From Alentia gelatinosa (taxonomy: Eukaryota; Annelida; Polychaeta; Phyllodocida; Polynoidae): DNA of 64,000 nucleotides. Below are positions 1-11,780 of this stretch, in pieces. The notes under the pieces were generated by a model that ran no database searches, had not been told where the DNA came from, and saw only the letters and a list, made by a program, of their open reading frames with translations. The stretch is taken from positions 51,315,950 through 51,379,949 of the forward strand of contig OX465579.1 of NCBI GenBank assembly GCA_950022655.1, given 5' to 3'. A program made the translations under genes and the position numbers. Position 1 is the stretch's first letter. The number at the start of each line of letters is the position of its first letter.

Positions 1-1702
1 GCCCTCCCGACAGCCTGCCCACCCCTCAAGTCCGCACTGCCCACCTCGACCACTCTGCCTTGGCCACCCCGCCCGTGTCACCCTGCTGCAGACCGTGTCA
101 TAGCCTGGAAGTCTGGCCTATGTGCTTACTTCTGGTGCATCACGGCAGTGTTCAGTTAGTCCTACACTGGTTCTTAGAGAAATCATCTTTTATATTTGGA
201 GTTGCTATTACTTCAATTTTTATCATCTTTTATTTTAAACAAGTAGAAGTGAGGTATTTGGGAAAGCTCGTGAGGGGGAGAGACACTCTTCTAGCAGAGA
301 TCCTGCTGGGAAAGTGGGGAAGAGGTTGTGGTGGTTATCCTTTCCACTGCAAATGAGCGTAGAACCAGCGAAAGTTCAAATTCGCTTATAGCTGGGCGTT
401 AACAGTCCCATATTTCATTGGGATAGGGAACCAGTAAATCTTGTAGTTTGTAAACTTCTAAACAATAAGCCGAGAGGGGGATTCGTTCAGATTGGCATAT
501 CATGTGTACAGGTTACGATTTAATCATAGCTTTTGAAAGGCAGGGACTACAATATATTTTCCTCGAATCAGAGTCACAGCTACCACAGCCGAATTCCCCC
601 CCCCCCCACCCCTCCAACTCGGGGAGTCAATTGCTATCCTCCATAGATAAAAATGCAAAGTTTGATAGAATTTAATCTAATTAAGGTATCTAGAAAGCTT
701 TTTCAGATATACGATCGTGCCCCCTTCGAATCGATACAGTATGCGCATATATTAATCGGAATACCCACGTCGGCACTGATTAAGCGGCCCGCTTAAATGA
801 AGAATGGTTTCAATTGGTGAAGAATGTATATTGACAAGACTGCAAGACGGCATAATTGACATCTCTCATGAAGGTAATGACCATGTGTTGTCAAGAGGGC
901 AACACAAATCGAGTCCTTGAAGTGCATACATTTGTTCTGATTGTGACCGATTGTGGCCGATCCGAGAAATCCGTCAGGCAGAATCGGATCGGGAATTGGT
1001 TACGTCAATATCGTCCAGGCCGAAATAGTGCAGACACAATTTTGTGTTGCTGTTCCCGCTGACTTAGTCTCCACCTAACCTTGTTAATGTGGCGCCTGTA
1101 GAGAGAGTAAAGAACACTGTTGTGTGAGAAAACAATGGCTGGTTTACAAGTCAGTGTGTGGTACTGCAAGCAAAGCGGGGTCCAATGATATCACGCCACT
1201 AAACACAGGAGTAGTGTATCACTATCACAAATGACACCACACAATGAAAGATTATACATGTACCGGTTCCCAGCGGCCATGTTGATAATTTGAAAAGAAG
1301 CGTAAGGGTAAAACAAATCTGAAGCTTTCAAATGTTTTTTTAAGATCGCCTCAATACTTACCTTGAATGGCAAGTTATCTCATATTACTATACACCTGTG
1401 AGCAAACGTCTATGAAAGAGAGAGAGGCTATGGTTGGATAGTGAAGGCGAGGTAGAGGCGTAGAGGCAGCGTAAATTAATAGGATTTTTACTGGAGTATA
1501 CTATTTTTCTTGCAAAAGAGGAGGATTACTAAACCTGTAAAGGTGTGTAGCAACCACTGAGTGGAAAATCGGAGTGTTTGCGTGAAAAGGGATACATATC
1601 TAGGATTTTCAAAACAAGATCGGTGCACCAGTGTGTACATACGGGGCACAAACTGTAGGCACTAGGTCGCGTCAACGACAGAGCACACACGGATCTACAG
1701 GT
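1..1702. other. No gene recognised
   Basis: I see no coding region with a recognisable motif here. The only notable local structure is a run of C at 596-607. Short open frames have no recognisable domain and no convincing splice context. Confidence 0.5.
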
Positions 1703-2796
1703 ATGGAAACAGACACAACAGATAAAGTTACGTCGAAAGACGAAGTACATGTAAATAGTTTGGATCAGGCAGATGAGATTGTTGTAAATAATGCTGTAAA
1801 TACTGTGAATGTTGTAGATAAGGTACCAATCGAACTCAAGACAAACTCTATGACAATTTAGAGGCAGCTGTACAAATTGACAAACTCTCGGTAGGCAGGT
1901 GCCGACTGAATGTGGGTAAGGGCAGAGCAGGTAAATTCAAACGATCCAGAACACTTAGTGCAGAGAACAACAATAGTAGTCAGCTAACTAGCATTAGTCC
2001 AAGTACGGATAAACCTCCTAGGAAAGTACCTAACACGAGATCGCAAAAAACCAAGGGACTGGAGGTTACAGATACAACTAATGCAACCATTAAAGAGTTC
2101 TTTGTAAAAATGAATGCTAAACTAGACTCACTGACTTAAGAATTGATATCAGAAATGAAAGAAATAGGGACAAAAGTAGAACAGTGAAATGAACTAACAA
2201 AAAAAGTTGAAAAACATAATGAGATCATGGAAGAACATATAAGAAGGGTTAACGTTGATATTGAACAAATAACTAAAAAGCAGGAAAGTGATGCAGATGA
2301 ATTCAACTTCAAAATATCGCAGATTGATGATACGATCAAGACTGCAGAATCAAACCTATTAAACAAAAATAAGGAAACGAACACCAAAATAGTTGACATT
2401 GGAGAAACGCCTGACGATGTAATAGCCGAACAAACAGTAGTAAACGACAAATTGAAAGATATGTCAGTCAAACTGAAAAGTAGTAGTGATCAGGCTCTTG
2501 ACAGAGATAGGGATCTGGATGTGGAAATTGCGAAATTGAGTACAGAAGTGAATGCATCAATCAAAATCATCAAGGATGAGGTATTAGCAGTAGCTGGGGT
2601 AGTAGACAATCATGGTGCGGAATTAATCAAGTTAAAAGAAAATAGTACAACAAAAACCACTGAAACAGCGCAAAACAGTCAACAAAATACCTCTGAAAAT
2701 CCAGACGCTGGAAGGTACAACTCACCTAAGCGATTAAATCTGTTTATTGAGGGATTATATGAGCAACAACATGAATGCCCATATCAAGCTAGTTAG
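1703..2796 (+). pseudogene. LINE ORF1-like protein, N-terminal part (coiled coil)
   Basis: The likely start is ATG 1703. The frame shifts near 1840 and then stays in one register to the TAG at 2794, broken by a TAA at 2137 and a TGA at 2185. The N-terminal third is polar with a basic patch (KGRAGKFKRSRTLS). Residues from about 130 on form a long Lys/Glu/Ile-rich heptad-like region typical of a coiled coil. The end, with RLNLFIEGL, looks like the first strand of the RRM domain of L1-type ORF1 proteins. Such proteins trimerise and bind element RNA. The RRM is cut off by the repeat that begins at about 2788, and the rest of the protein resumes at about 3183. Confidence 0.55.
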
Positions 2797-3182
2797 AGCG
2801 TGCTTGCACGCCTATATACATCATCTATAGACCTACAGGTTAGAGTGGTGACATATATACACTTTCAGCATGCTGCCAGAAAACTATCCCTCCACTATCT
2901 GCGTGTTATCCACTGCGATAGTGTGAAAAGAGCAGGGTGCCAGTGTCTCAGGGTCTTAGAAGTATGCTCAGCTGACCGAAATACTTCAGTGACCTATTGG
3001 TGTTTGACCTTGATATTGTTGGATCCTAGACTCAGGTGGTTGCAGAAATAGCAGGTTGACTGGGTTCTATTAGGTCACAGAAAACTATCCATAGACTGAA
3101 TGTAACCCAAACCTTTTAGTTGTTATTCATGTATAATTGCACGCTCATTCATCAATGATGAACATTCTATTTGCTCCTGGTA
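2788..3182 (+). repeat. Dispersed repeat inserted in ORF1 (second copy at 40401-40780, inverted)
   Basis: The stretch matches the reverse complement of 40401-40780 along its length. Shared blocks include CGTGCTTGCA near the left end, CCATAGACTGAAT in the middle and GCTCATTCATCAATGATG near the right end. It contains the near-palindrome TTCATCAATGATGAA. No coding capacity is seen. It lies exactly where the RRM-like region of ORF1 should continue. A target-site duplication was not identified. Confidence 0.7.
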
Positions 3183-3571
3183 TCTTCGTGTTAAAGGAAG
3201 TATATCCTGAGATACAGCTACACGATTTTAACTATGCACAGCGCATCCGAAAAAATGATGGAAGGCAAAATGCCAATGCTCCCTTACTTGTGTGTCTAAC
3301 TACAGTATGTGTACACTATGCGATACTACGTAATAAAAGGTATCTGAAAAATGCAGAAGGTTTTGCTAGGATATACATTAACCCGCATGAGACTATTGAG
3401 GTGAGACAGGCGAGAGGCCAGGCTAGAGCACTTGCTGGAAGTTTAAGAAATCAGGGCAGGAATGTAAGGTTGAGAGGCAGTGACCTATGGGGAGAAGGTA
3501 ACTGGTATGACTGTAGTAGTATTGAAAAATTACCTGACTACTTCATCGAAGAGTTGAACAGGTTAAAATAA
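3183..3571 (+). pseudogene. LINE ORF1-like protein, C-terminal part
   Basis: This is the continuation of the ORF1-like protein beyond the inserted repeat. It shows the end of an RRM-like domain followed by a C-terminal domain of the L1 ORF1 (Transposase_22) type: a segment around YAQRIRKNDGRQNANAPLLV, then LKNAEGFARIYINPHETIEV, then a basic arginine-rich helix and SLRNQGRNVRLRGSDLWGEG. In the known family this part binds nucleic acid. The frame ends with a TAA at 3569. The next open frame, in the same register, leads through one more stop into the NADAR domain, so ORF1 and NADAR may once have been one polypeptide. The family assignment rests on pattern recognition only. Confidence 0.55.
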
Positions 3572-3664
3572 CAATCTACACACCAACGTACTCAGTATAA
3601 CCAAACCACATTCCAGAGAATACAGACACACACATAGCGCAGTGCACCCACCAATAACCCTACA

Positions 3665-4336
3665 GTGGATACCCAAACGACTTATCAACCACATACTCAC
3701 AACAAATCAGCTGAAATCTATCAAGGTGGAAATACAAACATATTCCAACCCATTATGACTAGAGTAACTGGGCCAAATCTGACTAACGAAACTGGGCCAA
3801 AGCTGACTAGGTCAGGATACCTATCTAAAGGGAAAGACGATTACCTCAGCAATTTCGCTGAGTGTAAACTCAAGCACAACGGGGTATCTTACACCACAGC
3901 TGAGCACTGTTACCAGACTGAGAAGGCAAGGGTTTGTAACAGGCCAGATTTAATAATAGAAATATTACGCACAACGAACCCTTACGAGGCAAAACAAATT
4001 GGAGATAAATGCCAAGCAGATAACAAATGGCATTCACAAAAAGTTCAAGTAATGGAGTTTGTGACAAACCGCAAAAACAAACAAAATCCAGAAATGGCCG
4101 AAGCACTACTAAAAACACACCCTCAACTGCTGGTAGAAGCAACTCATGACCGTTTCTAGGGTGGAGGCCTTGACATATATGATAAAACATATGAAACAGG
4201 ATACTACCCGGGAGAAAATATGCTGGGACAAATTCTAACAAACTTGAGAGCAGAACTCAGGAGGGAAAAAATCACTGAAGATATGAGAGCTGAAAAGCTA
4301 AATGCTATAACTCAAGTAAAGCAGGTAGCAAATTAG
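3665..4336 (+). pseudogene. NADAR domain (YbiA-like, ADP-ribose processing)
   Basis: The NADAR fold is recognisable in order: DYLSNFAECKLKHNG, then YTTAEHCYQTEKA with the conserved Glu and the YQ..KA helix, then a helical middle (EAKQIGDKCQADNKWHSQKV), HPQLLVEATHDRF, and YYPGENMLGQILTNLRAEL at the C-terminus. The first ATG in frame is 3755. A TAG at 4157 stands exactly where the family has its conserved Trp before GGGL. The frame then runs on to a TAG at 4334. Known NADAR proteins act on ADP-ribose derivatives and in bacteria reverse ADP-ribosylation of guanine in DNA. The domain is in the same register as ORF1 just upstream. What it does for a retroposon is inference. Confidence 0.75.
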
Positions 4337-4621
4337 AAGGATATACAGAACGGTAGATATTTATAAATTGCATTGTATTTGATAAGAGGCGATAAACTTT
4401 TAATATATAAAAAGCCGTAGATCTATAAACAACTAGATAATTTTTTTCAACTTTTTCCAATGACGGATGTATATAACAGTTTATGAAGAAAATTGATGAG
4501 TAATTGTTTAGCTTAATCGGAGTAAATTGTAAAAGTTATTTCAAATCTGAAGTATATGTCACAATTTTAAAACTTGTTCTTCTGTGTGGAAATAACCCAA
4601 CTTATTCTTTCCTATGAATTA

Positions 4622-5297
4622 ATGATAGAAAAACGAATCATGTATCCGGATTACCTAATTGTCGGGGACTCCAGAGCTCGTGGCATGGACGACATGTTTC
4701 AAAACTCAAGGGGCAATTATTGCACCACCTTATGGATCGGAGGAGCTACTATTGAGAAACTACAAGCTACTACGCTACGGGAGCTGAGAAGCGCAATTAA
4801 CTACGGACATTTCTACAAGCCGATATATGTGATGGGAGGTATTTATAAACAATTTTACTTCCAAGACGTATACACCGACTATTATAAAGTTGAGGGAAGG
4901 AAGAATCGGCAAAATCGTGGCGGATGAGGCAGAGGCATTTAAGGAATACACCCTAGCGATCAAGGCAATGGACCCCTGTGCTACTGTAATCCTCTGTTCA
5001 ATCTACTCTGTCCATTTGAACCATGCAAATGGTATTTACACTGGTAGGCACAAGGTCCAACCGAAAGTGGAGATGATAGTGAGGGAGTTGAACGAGGAGA
5101 TATCTGATATCAACAAAGTATCCAACGGAGTGCTGACTCCCTTCGTGACGAGAATCCTACACCGGAACATTGTGGGAGAAGGTACTGTGTATAGCTATGC
5201 CAAATTATGTGATGGAGTCTATCCCTATTACCAGGTCCAGTGGGAAGTTGCAAGAGTGTTATCTAGTTACATCGATAAAAACATTGAGGCATCATGA
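4622..5297 (+). pseudogene. SGNH/GDSL hydrolase-like protein, frameshifted
   Basis: From ATG 4622 the frame gives PDYLIVGDSRARGM, a typical SGNH block I at 4664-4681. It is followed by TLWIGGATIEKL and by YVMGGIYKQF in the block III position, where the usual Asn is Tyr. A frameshift near 4890-4900 moves the reading to another frame, which continues as a long alpha/beta segment (DPCATVILCSIYSV) to LCDGVYPYYQ at 5208-5225. That is the block V position, where the usual D-x-x-H has Tyr instead of His. It ends with TGA at 5295. Esterase-like SGNH domains are known in ORF1 of CR1-type LINEs. The two altered catalytic positions suggest a non-catalytic or decayed domain. Confidence 0.6.
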
Positions 5298-5476
5298 TTA
5301 ATCTGGACATGTTGATACTTTTGAAGAAACACTTGTACCAGCCATACTACCTGTCAATATGTACTTGTCTAAATGTAATGTCCTGTGCTGAATTTGTATT
5401 TGTGTATTTGTTCCGGACAACTCAAGGAAGAACGCCTTGTAAAGGGTGATTGTACCGTTCGTCTTTCATGAAAATT

Positions 5477-5494
5477 AAAAAAAAAAAAAAAAAA
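5477..5494 (+). other. Poly-A tail of the retroposon
   Basis: An uninterrupted run of 18 A residues preceded by ATTAAA lies about 180 bp after the SGNH stop codon. It marks the 3' end of a retroposed transcript. Confidence 0.6.
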
Positions 5495-6280
5495 TATCAT
5501 AAACAAATATTATACTGATACTGTAAAGTATAGTTTCTCAGACTGGAGTAAGAAATAATATTATGGAAGGTAGTAATATCCGAGAAAGTAGAAGTGTTAG
5601 TTACCTCTGCCTGCCTCGCAATTAAACGCCATATTTGCTCATATTGAGTGGGAATATCAACAAATAATAATCGAAAGATTTCCTTTGTTTTCTTCATGAT
5701 ATTAGTTGTTAAGCGTCACTTCACATGCACTAGCAACTATGTTATCAATAATCAATTTGCAATTATTGATAGCCCAGACACCTACCTATATTCAGGTGGT
5801 GATCTGTGTCTACACTCCTCTTCACTCTATGATTGTCAATATTTTTTTTTTAAATACTTTATTTATCCTGGAACACGATCGGTTTTTAACCGGTTTGACA
5901 TCGTGTCCAGCCATATGTCATTCACATATAGTTTCACCTGGTTTTGTAGTGTCCTTACACATGGACTTTGCACAATGCAATCTTTAGTAACAGAAAAGAA
6001 GTAAAAGGTAACAAGTAATTGTAATTACATATGATCCACATATTCAAATAAAGTATAATACACCACATCACTGCACACTTCGTTGTTCTTTCTTGCCTTA
6101 TATAGCAATAAGTCCAGTTCATAGTTCGTTTTGATCGGTGCAGAAGGTCATTCTTCCCGATAAACTAGCGGTTGGTATTACTCCCTTGTGTCCGATTCTT
6201 ACAAGACATGTATTCGTATCACATGGGTACAAGGTAGCTGATTGGTGCCCCCTTTTCCAGTGTACATATATGGTTGTCCT
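5495..6280. other. No gene recognised
   Basis: AT-rich sequence. Overlapping open frames at 5648-6004 have no recognisable domain. I see no repeats with copies elsewhere in the window. Confidence 0.4.
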
Positions 6281-6433
6281 TCAGACATCTGGCCAGTTAT
6301 GACCTAATGACCACCACTTCTGAAATCGTTTAAAGTCTTCGTAATTGTTTATATTTCTGATTTCACTGGTCATACAATTCCACTCAACTGCACCCCGGTA
6401 GAACACGCTACTCTTGTATTTTTCATTATTGGG
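6281..6433 (-). pseudogene. LINE reverse transcriptase C-terminus (CR1-like), fragment
   Basis: On the minus strand an open stretch reads NEKYKSSVFYRGAVEWNCMT and then SEIRNINNYEDFKRFQKWW, ending in a TGA at 6281-6283. This is the standard C-terminal tail of CR1/Jockey-group LINE ORF2 proteins (FYRGA..WN.....IRN...FK). It is the part missing from the plus-strand copy that starts a few bases to the right. Confidence 0.65.
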
Positions 6434-6437
6434 TTAG

Positions 6438-7699
6438 GTGACCTTATTGGTGTTACCGTTTCTCTCAAAAATATTTGAATTTCTTTTACATAATGATCTG
6501 TTGAAACACTGCCAACTTAATAACATACTTTCGAAAGATCAGTTTGGATTTTTACCTGGGAGATCAACTGCTGAGGCAATTTTTAAGCTAACTCAGGAAA
6601 TATTAACTCACCTTGATGAAAAAAGGTTTGTGGCCAGTACGTATATCGATCTAAAAAAAGCATTCGATAGCGTAAATCATGAATTGTTAATTGATAAACT
6701 AATAATGTTACAACTTCCGGAATGTTTGATCAGAATATTGGAAAATTATCTTTCAGAGAGAAAACATAGAACCAAGCTAAATGGTAATTTATCTGAATGG
6801 ACGAACATAGACACAGGAGTCCCGCAGGGTTCTATTGTAGGACCATTGTTATTTTTAATTTTTATTGATAGTTTACCATCGAATATTAAGTACAGTACTA
6901 TAATAATGTATGCGGATGATATAGCTCCTATAACAACTGGTGACAGGCAGCAGGATATTAAATATAAACTGGAACAGGATTTACTTGTGCTACAAAACTG
7001 GATAAGTAAAAATAAACTAAGGATAAATTATAAAAAAACTAAAGTAATGTGGCACCATAATCAAATAAGAAAAATAAATGATGAGATCGAGATTAAGGGT
7101 GGAGCTGAGAAGCTTGGAGTGGTAAATAACTATAGATATTTAGGAGTGTTGATAGATAATAGAATAAATTTACAGGATCATTATGATAAAGTTGTTAAAG
7201 AATATTCAATGAAACAGTTTAAATTTAGGAAATTGAGTCCTATATATTAAGCGAGTATACTAAGATTAAGCTAGTAAAACAAATGCTTTTGCCAGTTGTA
7301 GAATATAGTGACATAATTTTTGCAATGATTGGGAAAACTAGATTGAAAATTTTACAAATAGTGATAAATACAAGTTTACGAATTGCAGTAACTAAACGAC
7401 GTAGGGAGGAAATATCAACCATTGATTTGCTGGAATATTGTAAAATGAGAACACTAGAGTACCGAAGGAAGTGTCATTTATTATCGATTATTCATTGGTG
7501 GAGTGCCTTCCCGGAAAATTGCGAACTCAATCCTATAAGAGAATATACCAGCCTGTCATCCCTTAATTTTAGGCACTTGGACTGCTCCTTAGCGGCCACC
7601 CCTCAAAATAGAGTTTCTGTCGAAGCGCCCCAGAACGAATGCGTATTTACCAAAAAAATCGAGGTATCTACCTTGGGGAATACACACAATACCGTTTAA
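6438..7699 (+). pseudogene. LINE reverse transcriptase (CR1/Jockey-like), 5'-truncated and frameshifted
   Basis: The frame begins abruptly inside an RT domain at LPFLSKIFEFLL. It then shows the LINE RT blocks in order: FGFLPGRSTAEAIF, TYIDLKKAFDSVNHELL, GVPQGSIVGPLLFLIFID and the catalytic MYADD at about 6906. The thumb follows (YRYLGVLIDNRINL). A frameshift at about 7246 is followed by the C-terminal region from 7283 (LLPVVEYSDIIFAMIGKTRL, then RTLEYRRKCHLLSIIHWW). The last recognisable residues are near 7555. No endonuclease domain, 5' UTR or poly-A tail is present, so this is a dead fragment. Confidence 0.85.
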
Positions 7700-8760
7700 G
7701 TAGCTGAAATATGCGAGATTGAATGATAACAACACCCCACCCCCTCATTCCTGTACAAAACGCGGAAATCACCCGCAACAGGTGACGCAGTGCGTACGGG
7801 CTAAGTAACCACGTTTTTTCATATTACTAATGAAAAAACATCATTTATTCTGATATGATGAACTCTATTGCTTGTGATGATATGAGGGATCTTGGGTTAT
7901 TTAGGAAAAAGGTCATACAATACTGCAGATCTTTGCATGAAAAGGACGAGTAGGGGCCTGTTATTAAATCATACTCTCCACTCCCCTCTATTTTCTTTGA
8001 CATTTGGATTTCTATGAACTTTGTGCGTAACACGGGACGCAGTATACAGTTGTATACGAAGCTAGAACCTCTGACATTTCTGCCCTGAATGTGGAGTAGT
8101 TTGTTTGGTAAGGATCGGCGATGAGTAAAGAGAGACCATCCATCATGCAACAGAAAGGTGGGGTGGGGGTGGGGGTAACAACGATCTGTTTTCAAACTAT
8201 GTAGCGTTGACGATTTCGTCTCTATCCCCTATCCCGCTGATTTGAAAAACACACCGTCCTGTACATATCCTGTGTGTTTGGGGTTATAACACGAATTAGG
8301 AGCAAGCGCTATATCAACTATCAATATGTGGGACACTGACACGGAAACTATCTCTCATCAGTGAATAGTGTAAATGAAAATCGATAATGTCATTGATGTT
8401 TACCATCGCCACTCATCTACACCGATATTGAAACAAGCTCTCATAGGACATTTAGGCAATCGTTAGACCAAATGGCGTATTCACGTTAATTCCTATTTGA
8501 CAATTCAAAAATTATTTTAGACATAAAGCATACCGCAACTTTTACTGATATATTGAGATTAGTAAACGAAGATTTTTTTCGTGTTTATAATGTTCAAGAA
8601 TGATTCAGTTCATTGCCGAATGCGCCGTTGTGACCCTAGAGGGGGGGGGGAGGAGGCGCTTATTCTCCTCAGAATTGTCTCACGCAAAGATAAACGAGTA
8701 TCACCAACCTATATATATATACATACAGCAACTCACCTACTGACTTGCAAATATAACGAA
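7700..8760. other. No gene; G-rich tract at 8157-8176
   Basis: No coding region is seen. At 8157-8176 the plus strand has GG-T-GGGG-T-GGGGG-T-GGGGG, a pattern that can form a G-quadruplex. A second G-run lies at 8641-8650. Confidence 0.4.
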
Positions 8761-9045
8761 GGTCCGGCGTCCACCTACTACGATATGGCTCCGATATGGT
8801 CTACGATGCACCTCTGAAATCAAAAATCAAAATTGTGTCGGAAGCTCACCTAATATCGTGGCAGTTGACCACGTTTCTGCTATTAGACACCGATAAAAAC
8901 TTCATGCAATGCGTGGTGGATTGGCTTGTCTAGACATATGTCTACGATTTTGCACTTTCCCGATATGGCACCGATTTTGACATTTTGTATCGGTGCCATA
9001 TTGGGAAGTCTACGATTCTATCATAGTAGGTGGATGCCGGGCCTA
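8761..9045. mobile_element. MITE, copy 1
   Basis: About 285 bp with terminal inverted repeats. The left end is GGTCCGGCGTCCACCTACTA, and the right end reads the same motif in reverse complement (TAGTAGGTGGATGCCGGGCC). The interior shares blocks with the copy at 9476-9799 in the opposite orientation, including GATTGGCTTGTCTAGACATA. It has no coding capacity. Flanking target duplications could not be settled. Confidence 0.75.
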
Positions 9046-9475
9046 ATAATATGATAGATCATGTCTAAGCTGAACCTGTATGATTGTAGTTACAGTAAGC
9101 TTACTATATGACTTATCCCATTTACTGTCTGATTAAAATCAAGTTATTCCATCTAGTCAGCTGTTGTGGCCAACTTGTTTGCTGTAATGCGCGTGGGAGT
9201 CTTATACACTCTCCATCCAAGGGCAACATGACAGTGATCACCTAACCACCCTACAAAAACAACATTTACTCAACTGTTTTCCTTCACTCACTCGTAGAAT
9301 TTCAGCATTCAGTAAGCCATGGACAATGATCTACTCCTGCATCTAATTCACTCGTAATCCATTTCTACAATATTTCAATTGACTCAAAATATTGCTCCAT
9401 TCTCTCTCCGCATTAGTCATTATGATCAATCAGATCAGCAGGTATGCACTGTGAAATATTGTAACTGTTGCCTTA
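9046..9475. other. Spacer between two MITEs, no gene recognised
   Basis: I see no coding region or repeat in this stretch. Confidence 0.4.
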
Positions 9476-9799
9476 GGCCCGGCGTCCACCTACTAAGAAA
9501 GAAATTTAGACCTCCCGATATGGCTCCGATACAAAAAGTCAATATCGGAGACATATCGGGAAGGTGCAAAATCGTAGACATATGTCTAGACATGCCAATC
9601 CACCACGCATCGTAGACATATGTCTAGACATGCCAATCCACCACGCATTGTATGGGATTTTTTTATCGGTGTCTAATTGCAGGAACGTGATCAACTGCCC
9701 CAATATTAGGTGACCTTTCTGACGTGATTTTGATTTTTTATCGGGAGGCGCATCGGAGACCATATCGGAGCCATATCGTAGTAGGTGGATGCAGGACCA
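9476..9799. mobile_element. MITE, copy 2 (inverted relative to copy 1)
   Basis: About 324 bp. The left end GGCCCGGCGTCCACCTACTA and the right end GTAGTAGGTGGATGCAGGAC are inverted repeats matching those of the copy at 8761-9045. Interior blocks match that copy in reverse complement. It is longer than copy 1, mainly because an internal 38-bp block is duplicated. A third, partial copy lies at 45505-45621. Confidence 0.75.
9573..9648 (+). repeat. Tandem 38-bp duplication inside MITE copy 2
   Basis: Units 9573-9610 and 9611-9648 are identical. Each starts CGTAGACATATGTCTAGACA, which includes the palindrome TAGACATATGTCTA, and ends CCACGCAT. Confidence 0.9.
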
Positions 9800-11502
<1,703 letters not shown>

Positions 11503-11780
11503 CCCGTTCTCACGAAATGGCAGGAACTCTTGATTTCAGGTTCACCATGTTGTAACTCATTCAATTTTGGAGTTACTCATCCATTTTATTTTTCATCAAG
11601 TAGATCTCACTGAGAGCTTCAACGCCATAGATAATTTTACCTTGGTCAATGCATAAGAAGAGACAATATGATTGAAAAACCACCCATTTTTCACTGTTCT
11701 TTTGTTGCCATAAATGTGTAAACAATTGTCCATTTATATATGTCACTTGGAACAAAGATTTTAATTTAAATTTGAATGTT

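Larger units (their letters stand above)
1703..5494 (+). mobile_element. RT-less poly-A retroposon with ORF1, NADAR and SGNH domains
   Basis: This stretch reads as one retroposed unit on the plus strand. It carries a LINE ORF1-like protein (coiled coil, RRM-like segment, C-terminal domain), a NADAR domain, an SGNH-hydrolase-like domain and an A-run at 5477-5494. No endonuclease or reverse transcriptase is present, so the copy would have needed a LINE's machinery in trans, as known ORF1-only half-LINEs do. All frames carry stops or frameshifts and a dispersed repeat (2788-3182) interrupts ORF1. The 5' end and target-site duplications were not found, so the left boundary is set at the first plausible ATG. 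That the pieces form one element is an inference from order, strand and the terminal A-run. Confidence 0.6.

Noticed and set aside
6281..7699. Twin-priming as the cause of the inverted LINE structure
   Set aside because: Twin priming inverts the 5' part of an insertion, whereas here the inverted piece is the C-terminal end of the protein.
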